This document shows positions 1 through 10,400 of a stretch of DNA of 64,000 bases, piece by piece. The translations under genes were made by a program, and so were the position numbers. A model generated the notes under the pieces. It did no database searches and was not told the DNA's origin. It worked only from the letters and a program-made list of their open reading frames with translations. Source of the DNA: Tyto alba (taxonomy: Eukaryota; Chordata; Aves; Strigiformes; Tytonidae); contig NW_024881322.1 of NCBI RefSeq assembly GCF_018691265.1, positions 6,386,001 through 6,450,000 on the forward strand, given 5' to 3'. Position 1 is the stretch's first letter. Each line of letters begins with the position of its first letter.

Positions 1-3000
1 TTGCTGCAGGGTGAGCGCAGTCAGTCTGCAGAGATGTGTGATGGTGTCTTCAGCTCATCCAGGGGCATGTGGGGAAGAGACTGAAAAGAAAAGACTAATG
101 TTAGCCTGTAGTGCTGTGAGAGCAAGAGCATCTTACTACTGAAACGTGGCAGACTTTCACGTGCAAATGTGACTGACAAATCCGGTCTCAATAACTGTTT
201 AAGGTAAATCAATTCATTTCACACCGGTAGCTTGCACTATGTCTCAGTGTTCTGTAAATTGAATTTTGATGGGATTTTCATTAGAGCTCAAAAGGGACAA
301 AGTTGCATTTATTTGATAATAGTTCAAAGGAAGAAAGGGAACATTCTGAAATCCACCTAGATTGTGACTCTAACTTATTCATGTAAAACAGGCTTTCCTG
401 TTATTAGGAAACTGGGAATAATTTTACTCATCCATGATTTTAGCTTCAATTTTGCTATAAGAGGCATGAAACCATTTTATCACTTATTTCAGTCCACTAC
501 ATTTGAAAATCATAAAATCCACTTGTTTCATTCTTATCTAACACAGTTTAAGAAATGTTGCCATTTGCTTGCTTCTGCCCCAAACCACTTATTTTGCTAT
601 TATTATTACTACTCTTCTTTATGGCAGAGATTAGAATTTAAAACGTCTGCCTGTTTTCTCTTTAGAGCTAGAGATAATGAAGGGATGAAATCAAGCAGGA
701 CTGCATTTCAGAGGCAGTGCTTTCTTACACCAGTGCTGCGTTGTCTGCTTTTTTTCCCCAACCCCAAGATTTTGTGTGTCTGGCAAGTCAGCCATCCAGC
801 AAACAGCCAGAGATGCTGCACGGGGTATCTAAAATCTGAATTAATACCAAGACAGTGACTGGCTGGGTAAGTGCCCAGTGCTGTCTTATTAGCATGCAGG
901 AGGCCTGCCAAGATGTTGAGAGGAAGAAGCAAAGAAATCAGGACGTTGGAGGAGATGGGGCTGCATTACAGCCGGTGAGCTTCTGGCTCTTGGATTTGGA
1001 TGTTGGCCCCATGTGAGCTGAAGCTGAGGGAATGGGGCAGACCCCCAGAGCGGGTAGCACATAGCAGCTACTCAGCTGCTACTTCTATATCTGCCAGGAG
1101 GAGACCTGCTATGGGATATGCAACCCAGGGGAGCAGCCTGTGGCACCCCATACCCCCTCTTACCATGGTGTCCCTGCCCACCTGAACGCTTCAGACCCTC
1201 TGTTTCGGTAGGGGAGCTGGAGGAGGGTGTGCAAGGCTTTGTATGGGGGCTACGAGCTTGATGCCTGTAGTATAAAACCTGCTGGGCTCCTGTGACACCT
1301 GATATTGTGGCAACAAGTTACTTGGCCAAAAGAGTTTTACTGGGAGGGGTCACTGGGAGTCTCTTCTATTTTTCATCAGGATTATTTTTTTATTATTATT
1401 TTTTTATTATTTCTGTTTGGCCCTGTTGGATGGTAATGCAGTGTTACACAGCATAGCAGAAAGACCAGGCATAATGGTTTTAAGCAACAGTAGCTGATGG
1501 TAGTCAAAGGAACAGCTGTGGCCAAGAGCATCACTGGCTGTGCCAGCACGGCGCGCCGACTGCTCTTGGGCACAGCAAAACTGTCAGGGTACTGGGTCTT
1601 TTATGGAGTCTGGCAACATAGCTGTCTCCTCTTTCTGTTAGGTTTTGGCTGATTGAGTTGGGGAGGAAAGCGGATTTGTGGAGGAGAGAGACTGGCTGCC
1701 AGGTTTCAGGGGCCAGGGGCCTCACCTGCAGGTGCTTGGATTCAGGCTATGCCACCGGCTGGGAAAATTGACTTCAAGGGACTGAAATTAAGAAAGAACA
1801 AAGATGAGATATTTTCTCAGTGAAAAGCAAATGTTGTATCAAATGCTGCTTGGACACCTGCCTTGAGGTGGCTCTGCTCTTGGAAGGCCAGGACACCAAA
1901 ACCCACTAGCAGAGCCCATAGTGGTCCAGAGACCACAGCAGAGACTTGCACAGCATTCGTAGGGACATTCAGCTGAAAGGGAAAAAGGTAAAAAATTAGG
2001 GCTGGCATGAGGTTATGGGCCATTGATGGGCAATTTGAAACTGGGTCATTTGGTAGCTGCGAGGTTTAAAACACCCCTGTTTCAATGGGCTCTCAGAGAC
2101 TCAGATCTTTCCAGATCGGGGAAGGCTCTGCCTAGTAGTTTTCTTGCATCATTCATAGTCCTGACTTTCCTCACTCATACATATTCTTCAGAAGTGGCTG
2201 ACATGGTCCTTGAACAGGGAATAATACCCTGACAGCTGAGGCTTTATTGTGAACTACTGCTAAATGCAATGGTTGTATCATTAGATTTTAGGAACAGTAT
2301 CTGCTTCTTACCCATTTCCTTATATAAATCATTCACACAGTGGAGATACATTGAATATTACATTGTAAGGATAAAAAAAAAATGGTGCCCATAGAGAATC
2401 AACTGCCTTTATTAACAACATTGTCAAGTAATGCTATCGTTAGTAATCTAATCTCAGTCTTCCCGTGGGTGCTTTTATTAAGAAAATAGATAGTGGATTT
2501 GGGTAGCCAGCTGACTGCTAGTTTAATATGCCTGGAAGAACATGAATGACTGTAGATACAGTATAAGCGTAGCAATATCTGTAGGCTGGCTTTTCCAATC
2601 ACACACCTGCAGAGCTGAAGCTACCTACAGAGTCCTTAAGCAATGGCAAAACATTTCCAGCACTGCAGTTCCTCTGCATAGACTGTATAGCAATGGATTC
2701 ATTCCCTTCGGATGCTGCAGAAGGCTAAATTGTTATATACACACAGAGAGATTACGGAAATGGCAGAATTCTATTTTTGGTGTGGACTTTAACCAAGTAG
2801 CTTCAAACTTTATGAAAATGGATGTGGAAACCATCCTTTAATCAGAAACAGAAATAATTACCTGCAGGCACCCTATAATTTCTAAGGATTACTTGCAGCC
2901 AGAACCTAATTTACAGGGACTTTCCACTGAAGCTGAATTAAAACCTTTAGGACAGCATTACTATAAATTAACCAGTTACATCTGAATGTGCCCATCTAGC

Positions 3001-4193
3001 TAAGGAATGAGACTGGGAGCATTGCCTCATTACAGGACAACCACCATATCCCACCTTTCAGAGTTTCTTGCTTACATATAAATAACTTTATTGGGGATCA
3101 GTCTAGCAAGAAGCATTTGGGATGAGAGGTGCGTGGGATCCCAGACAGATATTTTATGCTCTTTGTGTTGGTTCACTGTTGATTGGCTGATTTCTGAACC
3201 ATCTCCTATTGTCATTAGCACTCAGGGTCTCCTTTTCCCCCATTTTCTTCTTGTAAACCCATTATTTTCTTCTTTCCTCTTTGAATATTTGATGTCATTG
3301 ATTCCTGGCTTCTTCCTGACATCTCATTACCTATTTATAGTAATTATCCCGTATCATCTGTCAGATGCTTCTTTTCTAGGGTAAAGACTGCCATTTTTCA
3401 GAAGTTTTCCTACAAGGATGAATGTCTGGGTCCTTCTCAGGTTTCTGCTTCTGATTTTGCTTCCGATCTTTTGTTACTTGTTTGCAAATAAAAACTAACT
3501 GCAGGCTAATAGGAAGCTGGCTGCAGATTACGCTGTTGACTCATATGGGGGACAACCACCGGAGCTTGGACTCTGGTCTCATTGGTACCCAGTGAGACAG
3601 GCCTGTTTAGTATTCAGTGCTGATGTTAGGGATGAGCAACTGAAGAAAGCAACACTGGTACACAAATGGGGATGATCCCGACCTTGGCAGTCACAAGGTG
3701 AAGTCTAGGCTCTTTCAGAACCCAGTTGGAAAGCAATCCCAGAGGACCGTGTCAGAGGGCTGTTGATCACCAGTTGGTGACACCATTTTCTCTCTAGCAA
3801 TGTGTATCAGCATGTTCTTCTGGTAAAAAAACAAAACAAAACAAAACAAAAAACCCAAAACCCAACAACTATTTGAGGACTTTCTTCCATCTGTAGTTAG
3901 TAAATCTTTGCCTTTTAACAAAAGCCCAGGTTATAGTTGCAGAGGTCTTGTCAAAGTCTGGTAAAGGTAAAGATTTTGTCTGGAAACCTCTGGCTCTCAC
4001 TTAACTGTGCCTTTTCTTCACTCTACCCTGACCTGAAGCAGTTGAGAACTTCTGTGCTACTGTGCATGTTGATAAACATGCTGTAGTTATTGGGTTATAG
4101 GGTCTGGGGAAGAGATTTGGATGAGGTTCCTGCAATGGAAGCAGAGCAATATCAGCAGCTGGGACCCTGCAAGGGGTTGCTGTGAAATCACTT

Positions 4194-4195
<2 letters not shown>
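1..4195. other. Gene-free AT-rich stretch
   Basis: I see no exon, RNA gene or recognisable repeat of good quality here. Open frames are short, overlap on both strands and show no domain motif. There is a short T/A-rich patch at 1,382-1,412 and a CAAAA-type tract at 3,825-3,868 (listed separately). It is best called intergenic or intronic DNA; an unannotated exon or a diverged repeat cannot be excluded by eye. Confidence 0.6.
3825..3868. repeat. (CAAAA)n-type low-complexity tract
   Basis: A run of A's is followed by repeated CAAAA units and then short CCC-interrupted A runs. It is simple-sequence DNA with no flanking element that I recognise, and one of four similar CAAA/TTTG-type tracts in the window (also near 6.98, 33.7 and 43.7 kb). 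Confidence 0.85.

Positions 4196-4227
<32 letters not shown>
4196..4227. repeat. Poly-T tract (32 T)
   Basis: An uninterrupted run of 32 T residues. It could be the A-tail of a minus-strand retroposed sequence, but no recognisable body precedes or follows it, so I call it a homopolymer only. Its length is likely to vary between reads and individuals. Confidence 0.95.
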
Positions 4228-4229
<2 letters not shown>

Positions 4230-4890
4230 TCCACAGTTGAACTTGTGGATTGAAATGGAGCATGCTTGTTCTGACTTTGGAAATAGACCTTCCTCTCTAA
4301 ATCTGAGCAAACCCAATTTTTAAGAACAAGAATTTAGCTTTATTACTATGAAATATATACTCCAGTTATGGAAAAGTGATCATGATGAGAAATGACAACG
4401 GATGTTCACTCCACTGCATGTTTTCATTTAATATTTATGGTAAAAGTAAATTTTTTGAGTTGATACATTTAAACGTCTTAGGCTTGCTTTTCTCTAACAC
4501 TTTATGATTTCCCAGTGATGTGAAGATAGTTATGGAATAATAGAGACAGGTGATTTATTTATATGTATAAAACACCTCTGAATGGCTCATTGTCTGCCTT
4601 TAGGGAGTTGTGAGGAAGACCAGACTCTCCAGGCTAGGCAGTGCTTCTGAATAATTTTCCTCAGTGTCATTTTTACAGGTTCCTTAGGACATTCATGGAT
4701 TATATGCTTTGAATCAGAGATCACCATTTTATTAATTTCACTTCTGTTGTAACCTTCAGACTTTTGCCTCAGGTCCTGCATCCAGTCTTTCTTAGCCTGT
4801 CCTACATCTGTGGATTTCATTATTGGGGTTCCCAGCAGAACCAGTTGTCCTCTGGAGATTGATTTAATCCTCTTTTGTTAGGTAGCCTGT

Positions 4891-4935
4891 ATTTTCTTTT
4901 TTTTTTCTTTCTTTTTTTTTTTTTTTTTTTTTTTT
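4891..4935. repeat. T-rich tract ending in 24 T
   Basis: A pyrimidine stretch of T runs broken by single C residues, ending in 24 consecutive T from 4,912. It is simple sequence and no associated element is recognised. Confidence 0.9.
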
Positions 4936-5099
4936 CTGCTACTCCTTCCTACTCTGTGTATCTAAATCATTGTACTTCCCATTTTGTTCTCTCAAGTGAT
5001 GACACTAGAAATCAAAATTAAAAATGGACATGGTACAGCCTACTCAAAAAGTGAACTGGCATTTTAGAGAATTTGGACATATTTGACCTAGTATTCTTC

Positions 5100-5262
5100 A
5101 GCAGACACAAGCTGGAAAAAGAGGGACTTTGATTAGCTGTAAGGAGCAACCTTTTCCCTAGGGTAAAAGTCTTTTAACCCAGGGTGGTCAAACACTGGAA
5201 CAGGGTTGGGCTGGAGGCCCGTGGGGGCCCCTTCCTGCTTATGCTGGATCTGTGACTCTCTG
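5100..5262 (+). mobile_element. CR1 LINE 3' fragment (sense)
   Basis: This stretch follows the 3' part of the avian CR1 consensus in order: a 'cacaagctgg' block near 5,106, a 'gagcaacctttt' block near 5,143, and a 'gggtggtcaaacactggaacagg' type block at about 5,182-5,205. The last is a hallmark of the CR1 tail. The copy is diverged, and the downstream part that normally leads to the ATTCTRTG tail repeats is lost. CR1 is a non-LTR retrotransposon whose copies are usually truncated at the 5' end. This copy cannot encode anything. Edges are approximate. Confidence 0.8.
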
Positions 5263-7844
5263 GAGGCAAAAATCATCCTGATCCAAGCTGCAAAGGAAAC
5301 CAGCCACAGCAACGCATGCCCCGGAGAGTCAGTGATACCGTGTCTCAGGTAGAAGGTGGATGATCTGTGTGCTGCTACAGCACATGTAATTTACTGATAT
5401 TGCAGTTACCTCGCATAGCTCAGTGCTGGCTTTGCTGCTTGTTAGTGATGCAGCCTCTCACATTTTTGCAAAAACCTTTTTGCCACATCACTGTGTTCCA
5501 TTTACTGCTTTTTCTTTGGTTTTGAGTCTATTTGTTATGCCTTTTTGTTGCCCAAACTAATCCTCTGGGCCAAGACAGATTCATGTTTGGAAAGGCAACT
5601 GCGTGCCCAATGACAAAATCCACATCTTCAGGGCTGCTGCCAGCTCTCCAACCAGGGTCATGTGTGCTTGCTTAGCCAGCTGTGGTCTGCTCTGCAGTGA
5701 GAAAGACCCAATTTTCCGTGTTTTGGATCTGCCTAGACCAACTTCTTCCCTCCTTCCTTTTCCTCCTCTACTTAAAACCAGGGAATTTACTGATTGTCTG
5801 CAGACACCTAAAATTGTTCTCATCTGCAGGAGCAGTTCTCTACTGCACGTTTCCTCTTGGCTTTAAAGACACTTTCCAGCCCTTTCCTGCTGGAGGACAA
5901 CATGTGGTTTCCTTGCCTTTACCCTCAGGACCTCTTTCTGAACATGAACATGAGCACAGCTTTGCAAAGACGAGACACAGCCAAACACCTTTCCCTCATG
6001 CTCGAGCTCACAGTAGCTGGGAGAAGATAATTCTTTGGGGTTTCCTCACATCAGTTGGGGCTATTTTGGGGTCAGGTTGTTCTTTTTTTAACAAGGTCCC
6101 CGTTTATTCCCCACCTATGTTGCCTCCCAACAACTGCGGTGCCAGGAGCATGATGCTGCAGAGGCTCTCAGACCTTAAACCATCTGCTGGTGGGAAGAAG
6201 CAAGTAAAGGGAGTGTGGAGGTCTCAGGAGTGAGAGGAATGGGAAAACAAAGAGCCTGGGTGGCACTGTCAGCACTGAATATACCAAACAGCTTGTATTT
6301 CATCAGCTCCTCACTCCAACCCCTTCCCCACTGCCAGTAAGACTTCAGATTTAATGCCCAAGCAAAAAATTGCTTCTTCTCTGGCTGCGAAAGTTCCATA
6401 CACCAGGCATATGTCCTATATGCTGCTTCTTTCTTTTTTTTTTTTTTTCTTTTCTTTATTCTTTGGAAGCACAGGTACAGTTCTGTGGCAGTGCCACTTC
6501 CCAGAGCAGGATTGGTGCAGTCCGGCAGCTCCGGTTGCAGCGGTGCTGTGCGGCTGGGGTCAGCACGCCGCACACGCCACGGGGGCACGGGAGCCTCAGG
6601 CACGTTTCTGCAGCAGTAGTCAACAATTTCGCTTCAGAAGCACTTCAAAATGGGCAACTTCTTTTTTCTATCTGTAGATTTTTCATCAAAACAGGAGCTT
6701 CTGTGTGCCCCCTTCTTTCCCTTTCTGTCATTAAGTGTGAAATAAAAGGAACACAAGTAGGTTTGGGGATTTTTCCCCCTTCACTTTTCTCTTTCATGTT
6801 TTTCTCCTTGACCTTCTGAAGCTTTCTTAACTTTAGAGCCAGCAAAAGGAATTGTAAGACAGTCTAGATCTGTGCTTTGACTGAGGTCCTGACCTGAGAG
6901 GAAGGGTTGAAAATCAGCAGAAAGAATGAAAGACAAGGAGGGAAAAAAAAAAAAAAAAAACAAACCCCCCCCCCCAAAAAAAAAAAAAACAAAAACAAAA
7001 AACAAAACAACAACAAAAAAAAACTCTCTGGGTATCATTGCTGTATTTTCCCATGTAGAGAAAACTTTCTCTGGTAGCTAGATCTGCAGAGAAAACCTCA
7101 TCTGCATTTCCTAGCAAAGATGCAGATGTAATAAATATTAACTGAATATTGACTTCTTTGGAGTTGTTGAGATTTAGTGTGATAATGGGATGCATGATAA
7201 TGCCCAAATGAATTCCCTAAAGCCTTCAAGTGGGCATCAAGGACTGTACTGATTATGCGTGAATCTTATTTGCCTTATTTACTTGGCCAGAAGAAAGAAA
7301 TGCAGCCCAGGCTCCCAGGATCAGGCAGGCAGCCTCCCACTTTCTTTACAAGAGGAGAAAGTATGCCCCTGCTTGTGCAGGGAGAAATCTTTCCTCCCAA
7401 AGCAGGGATCTGTCCCTTCTTCCCCACCGCAGGTACTGGCTGCAGACAGGGGGGCTCTCCCAGTGGGGCCAGATCGGGGGTCACTATGACCCAGGGACCT
7501 TTTACATCCTATTTCCCTCCCCAAACCCCAACACTTGGAAGCTGTATCCCCTTGCTTCCTCTCGGCTGAGAGCATAATCCTCTATCACTTGTCTGCCAAA
7601 TTTTCCAAAAAATTCTTTACTGCTTTCTCCTATGCCGCTCTTTGTAGTGGGGAAGAGAAGGGAGAAGAAAAAAGAAAACCCCTGATGATGACAGTAAAGC
7701 CAGATTTTCAAAAACTCTTCCAGCAGATCTCCCTTTGCACAAATCTGGATGACCCTGAGCTGGCTGGTGAGGGTCTGGGGTGCATCCCATGGGGCGGCAC
7801 TGCCTCCCCTTCTTCCCCCAGGCTTTCCCTGGACATCTCCCATC
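5263..7844. other. Gene-free stretch with T-rich and A/C-rich tracts
   Basis: No exon is supported. The longest frame (5,682-6,233, plus strand) has no recognisable domain or family similarity. A 15-T run lies at 6,434-6,448 and an A/C tract at 6,943-7,023 (listed separately). The part from about 7,250 to 7,840 is somewhat more GC-rich, but I find no CpG cluster or convincing pair of splice signals. Confidence 0.55.
6943..7023. repeat. A-rich tract with an internal C13 run
   Basis: About 18 A's, then CAAA, a 13-C run, a second A run and a CAAAA/CAA-type tail. The combination of a long C run inside A runs is unusual for a retroposon tail and looks like expanded simple sequence. The C run could stall polymerases and be wrong in length. 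Confidence 0.9.
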
Positions 7845-7975
7845 TCAAAAATACACTGTAATGAGCTCCTGGGGGCAGGGACGGCCTTTCTGCTCCGCAC
7901 AGGGTGGTTGCTGCTCGGCACGAGAGCCCGCGGGTGTTTCAGCAGCATAGGTGTTAATTATAAATAACAGGCAGT
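7845..7975 (+). mobile_element. Ancient L3/CR1-like LINE 3' remnant
   Basis: The sequence begins with a block of the form 'tgagctcctgggggcaggga' near 7,862 and ends with 'ggtgttaattataaataac' near 7,950-7,968. I know both blocks, in that order and spacing, from the 3' end of old L3/CR1-type LINEs common in turtles, crocodilians and birds (a 'gtaagctc...gggcaggga' start and a 'ggtgctac..taatacaaataa' end). The middle is diverged and GC-rich. The call rests on my recall of the consensus, not an alignment. Edges are approximate. Confidence 0.5.
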
Positions 7976-8404
7976 GACCTTCACCTCTGTGGGGAGGTTT
8001 AGCAGTGTTGGATGTGGCAAGGTAAAGATCCCTCCACACTGGTTTTCTCAGTGTTCCTGGTGTGCCAAGGATCATTCTCACCAGCGGGAGTTATTTTTAC
8101 TCCTCCTAGTGTGGCATTTCATTAGCTTTTTATCTCTCCTGAACCTTTCCATGAGCCTTTTGCTTTGAAACACCAGCACAAACGCCATTGCCACATGTTC
8201 AGGATCTAGGGGAGCTTCTACTGACTCCCCTAAAGCCAGATATGGGGAAGCTCAGCTGTGGGTAGTGCATGTGGGTGCTGCAGCTCTGAAAGGCAAAGGA
8301 GGGCAGAGAGAGGGAAGGCACAAGTGGAGGAGGATGAAGATGGAAGGCAAAGCACATACATCATGGCAGAAAATGAAAATAGGTCCGTTGTAAAATAATT
8401 AAAA

Positions 8405-8425
8405 TTTTTTTTTTTTTTTTTTTTT
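8405..8425. repeat. Poly-T tract (21 T)
   Basis: A run of 21 T residues following an AAAA stretch. It is a plain homopolymer with no associated element seen. Confidence 0.95.
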
Positions 8426-8786
8426 AAGGAGGACATTTCCATATATTTCTATGTCAGACAATTTAACTGAGAATTTTGTATAAGGTTGTCTGCATTTATA
8501 GCAATTAATTCAAAAAGAAACTTAATTTATATGTGTTAGCATGACCTGTAATTCCCTATAAAGCATCACCAAATATGAATTTATTCATGTTCCTACCTCC
8601 AGTGAAACAGCCATGGGCAAGTCTAATAATTACTTACCTCTGCTTACAAAACAAAACCACATTTCATCTACAGCCAAATACTCAGTTCTTCTGAATGCAA
8701 AATAGAGTATTTTTCCATACCAGAATCTGATTTCTGCACAAAAGCATGTGTGGTTAAGCCTTATCCAACTGCTTATGTAAATATAG

Positions 8787-8878
8787 CTCTCAATATATGT
8801 TAGTGTTAATAATAACAGAGTAATGTAATTTTCTCTCAATATATGTTAGTGTTAGTAATAACAGAGCCGTGTAATTTT
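8787..8878. repeat. 46-bp tandem duplication (2 copies)
   Basis: Two adjacent 46-bp units, 8,787-8,832 and 8,833-8,878, both begin with 'ctctcaatatatgttagtgtta' (shown truncated as ctctcaatatatgttagtg) and end with gtaatttt. They differ at only a few positions, including an A/G change after 'gtgtta' and a change near 'cagagtaatg' versus 'cagagccgtg'. The high identity in otherwise unique sequence points to a fairly recent local duplication. Confidence 0.9.
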
Positions 8879-9849
8879 GAGTACATTTTAAGCTTACTTT
8901 GAAGTAGTATATTTGGTGTGGCGAATGTTTTCCTAAGTAATGAGCCAAACAAATTGCTATTCAGATAGAGGAAGAGGCTGTAAAAGAAGAGTTCTCTGAA
9001 ATATCACAAAAGTGTTTTAAATTGATAGCCGTAAATAACAGAGGGATATGCCATTGCTCAATTTTCTGCATTTTGAGAGGAGTCACAAAGCAAGAGCTAT
9101 GCTGAATCTATCAGTAAATGGTTTATCCTGAGGTTGAAAGAGGAGAGGAAAGAAAATCACGTAGTTGTGAAATTTAGAGACTGAACGTTTTCAGTGATCT
9201 GAAAATCTTTCATATGAGAGATGGGATATTAGTGGAGTTGTGGACTTCAGAGTGCTGTCAGTGCTGAGTTTTTTGCCCTGAGATAACTGGATGTGCCAAG
9301 AGCTAGCATATACATGTTTATCAGCCCTCTTGCATACATTCGGATGAAATTATCTTCTAGCATGTTACCTGTGGAGTTCATACCCTATGAGGCTCTACAC
9401 TGAGCCTTGGTCAGTGAAGAAAAGCGTGTAGGGTGCAGAGCCCTCACGCTGGGTTACAAATAGTGGAAGACGTGAGCCTTTACAGAAATCACAGGCACAA
9501 ATCTTTCTGTTGCTGGAGCGGACTGATCCCCCCAAGGCTGACTCCTCAGCTGGCTCAGGTGGCAGTGGACTTGCCCTGGACGAGGATGAGAACTGTCTCT
9601 TGATGCAGGGAAGCTGCCCAGGGCTGTGCAAGGGACGTGGACAGCAGTGCAACAGCACCTCCGCTCCTCTTGTCCTGTATATCCTTGTTCTTCTCACGGG
9701 GGAGTGCAGGCAGCCAGGTCCGCCTTTACTCCAGTTGGTTTATATGGAGCAACCCTTGCTACATCAGCTTTGCCTGCCTAGGGGAAGCCCAGATTCTTGC
9801 ATAGTGTTTCACCTCTTCATGAGCTCTGCTTGAAGGGCCAGCACCCTGA

Positions 9850-10400
9850 GATGGCCACAGTGGGAGCCGGCTGCACCTCCAGCTGTGGCCTTCGAACCGT
9901 GTGGGCTGGGAGGCCAGATCCGGACTGGTCCCTGCGTGCCAGCCAGCCAGCCGTAGCCTGTGATGCTGCAAGGGGTTGTCACATCCCAGACACAAGACTT
10001 TGCATCTGCCTTTGATGAACTTCGTGGTGTTCCCATCCGCCCTCTCTCCTGCCTGGCCAGCTCTGAATAACAGCCTGACCTACCAGCATGCCACTCGCCC
10101 CCCCCCCAGTTTGGTGTTGTTTTGTGAACTTGGTGAGATCTCACTCCATTCCATTGTTCTGGTGTTAACAAAGGTGCTAAACAATATTGGCTCAAGTATC
10201 AGTGGGTTGCCAGATGGCTTTTATTCTGCTGGTCACAGCCCTTTGAGCAGCCAGGTTTCCACCCACCTGGTATTCCAGTTATCCAGTTGATACTCCCCCT
10301 GTTTGGTTATAAGGAGACTGTAGGAGACAATGCCAAAGGCCTTGTTACGTCCAAAACATGCAATATCCAGCTGCCTAATCACAGGCTATGGAAGTCAAGC
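9850..10400 (-). mobile_element. CR1 LINE ORF2 reverse-transcriptase relic (antisense)
   Basis: Read on the minus strand, this matches the CR1 ORF2 reverse-transcriptase region in the correct order. Near 10,340-10,350 there is a KAF-x-VS stretch corresponding to the 'KAFDTVPHDIL' block. Near 10,105-10,125 an 'NNTKLGG' stretch sits where CR1 has its FADDTKLGG catalytic motif, with the aspartates lost. Near 9,940-10,000 there is 'KGRCKVLCLG..NPLQHHRL', matching the 'KGKCKVLHLGRNNPMHQYRL' block. Frameshifts separate these blocks and the catalytic DD is gone, so the copy is dead. Edges are approximate. Confidence 0.8.

Noticed and set aside
5682..6233. 183-codon plus-strand frame
   Set aside because: No family resemblance, and no promoter or splice signal of note; it overlaps frames on other phases. 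Treated as chance.
9886..9896. tRNA B-box-like string near 9,890
   Set aside because: The string ending in TTCGAACC nearly fits an inverted B box, but no A box or cloverleaf is found at the right distance, and it lies in the CR1 relic.
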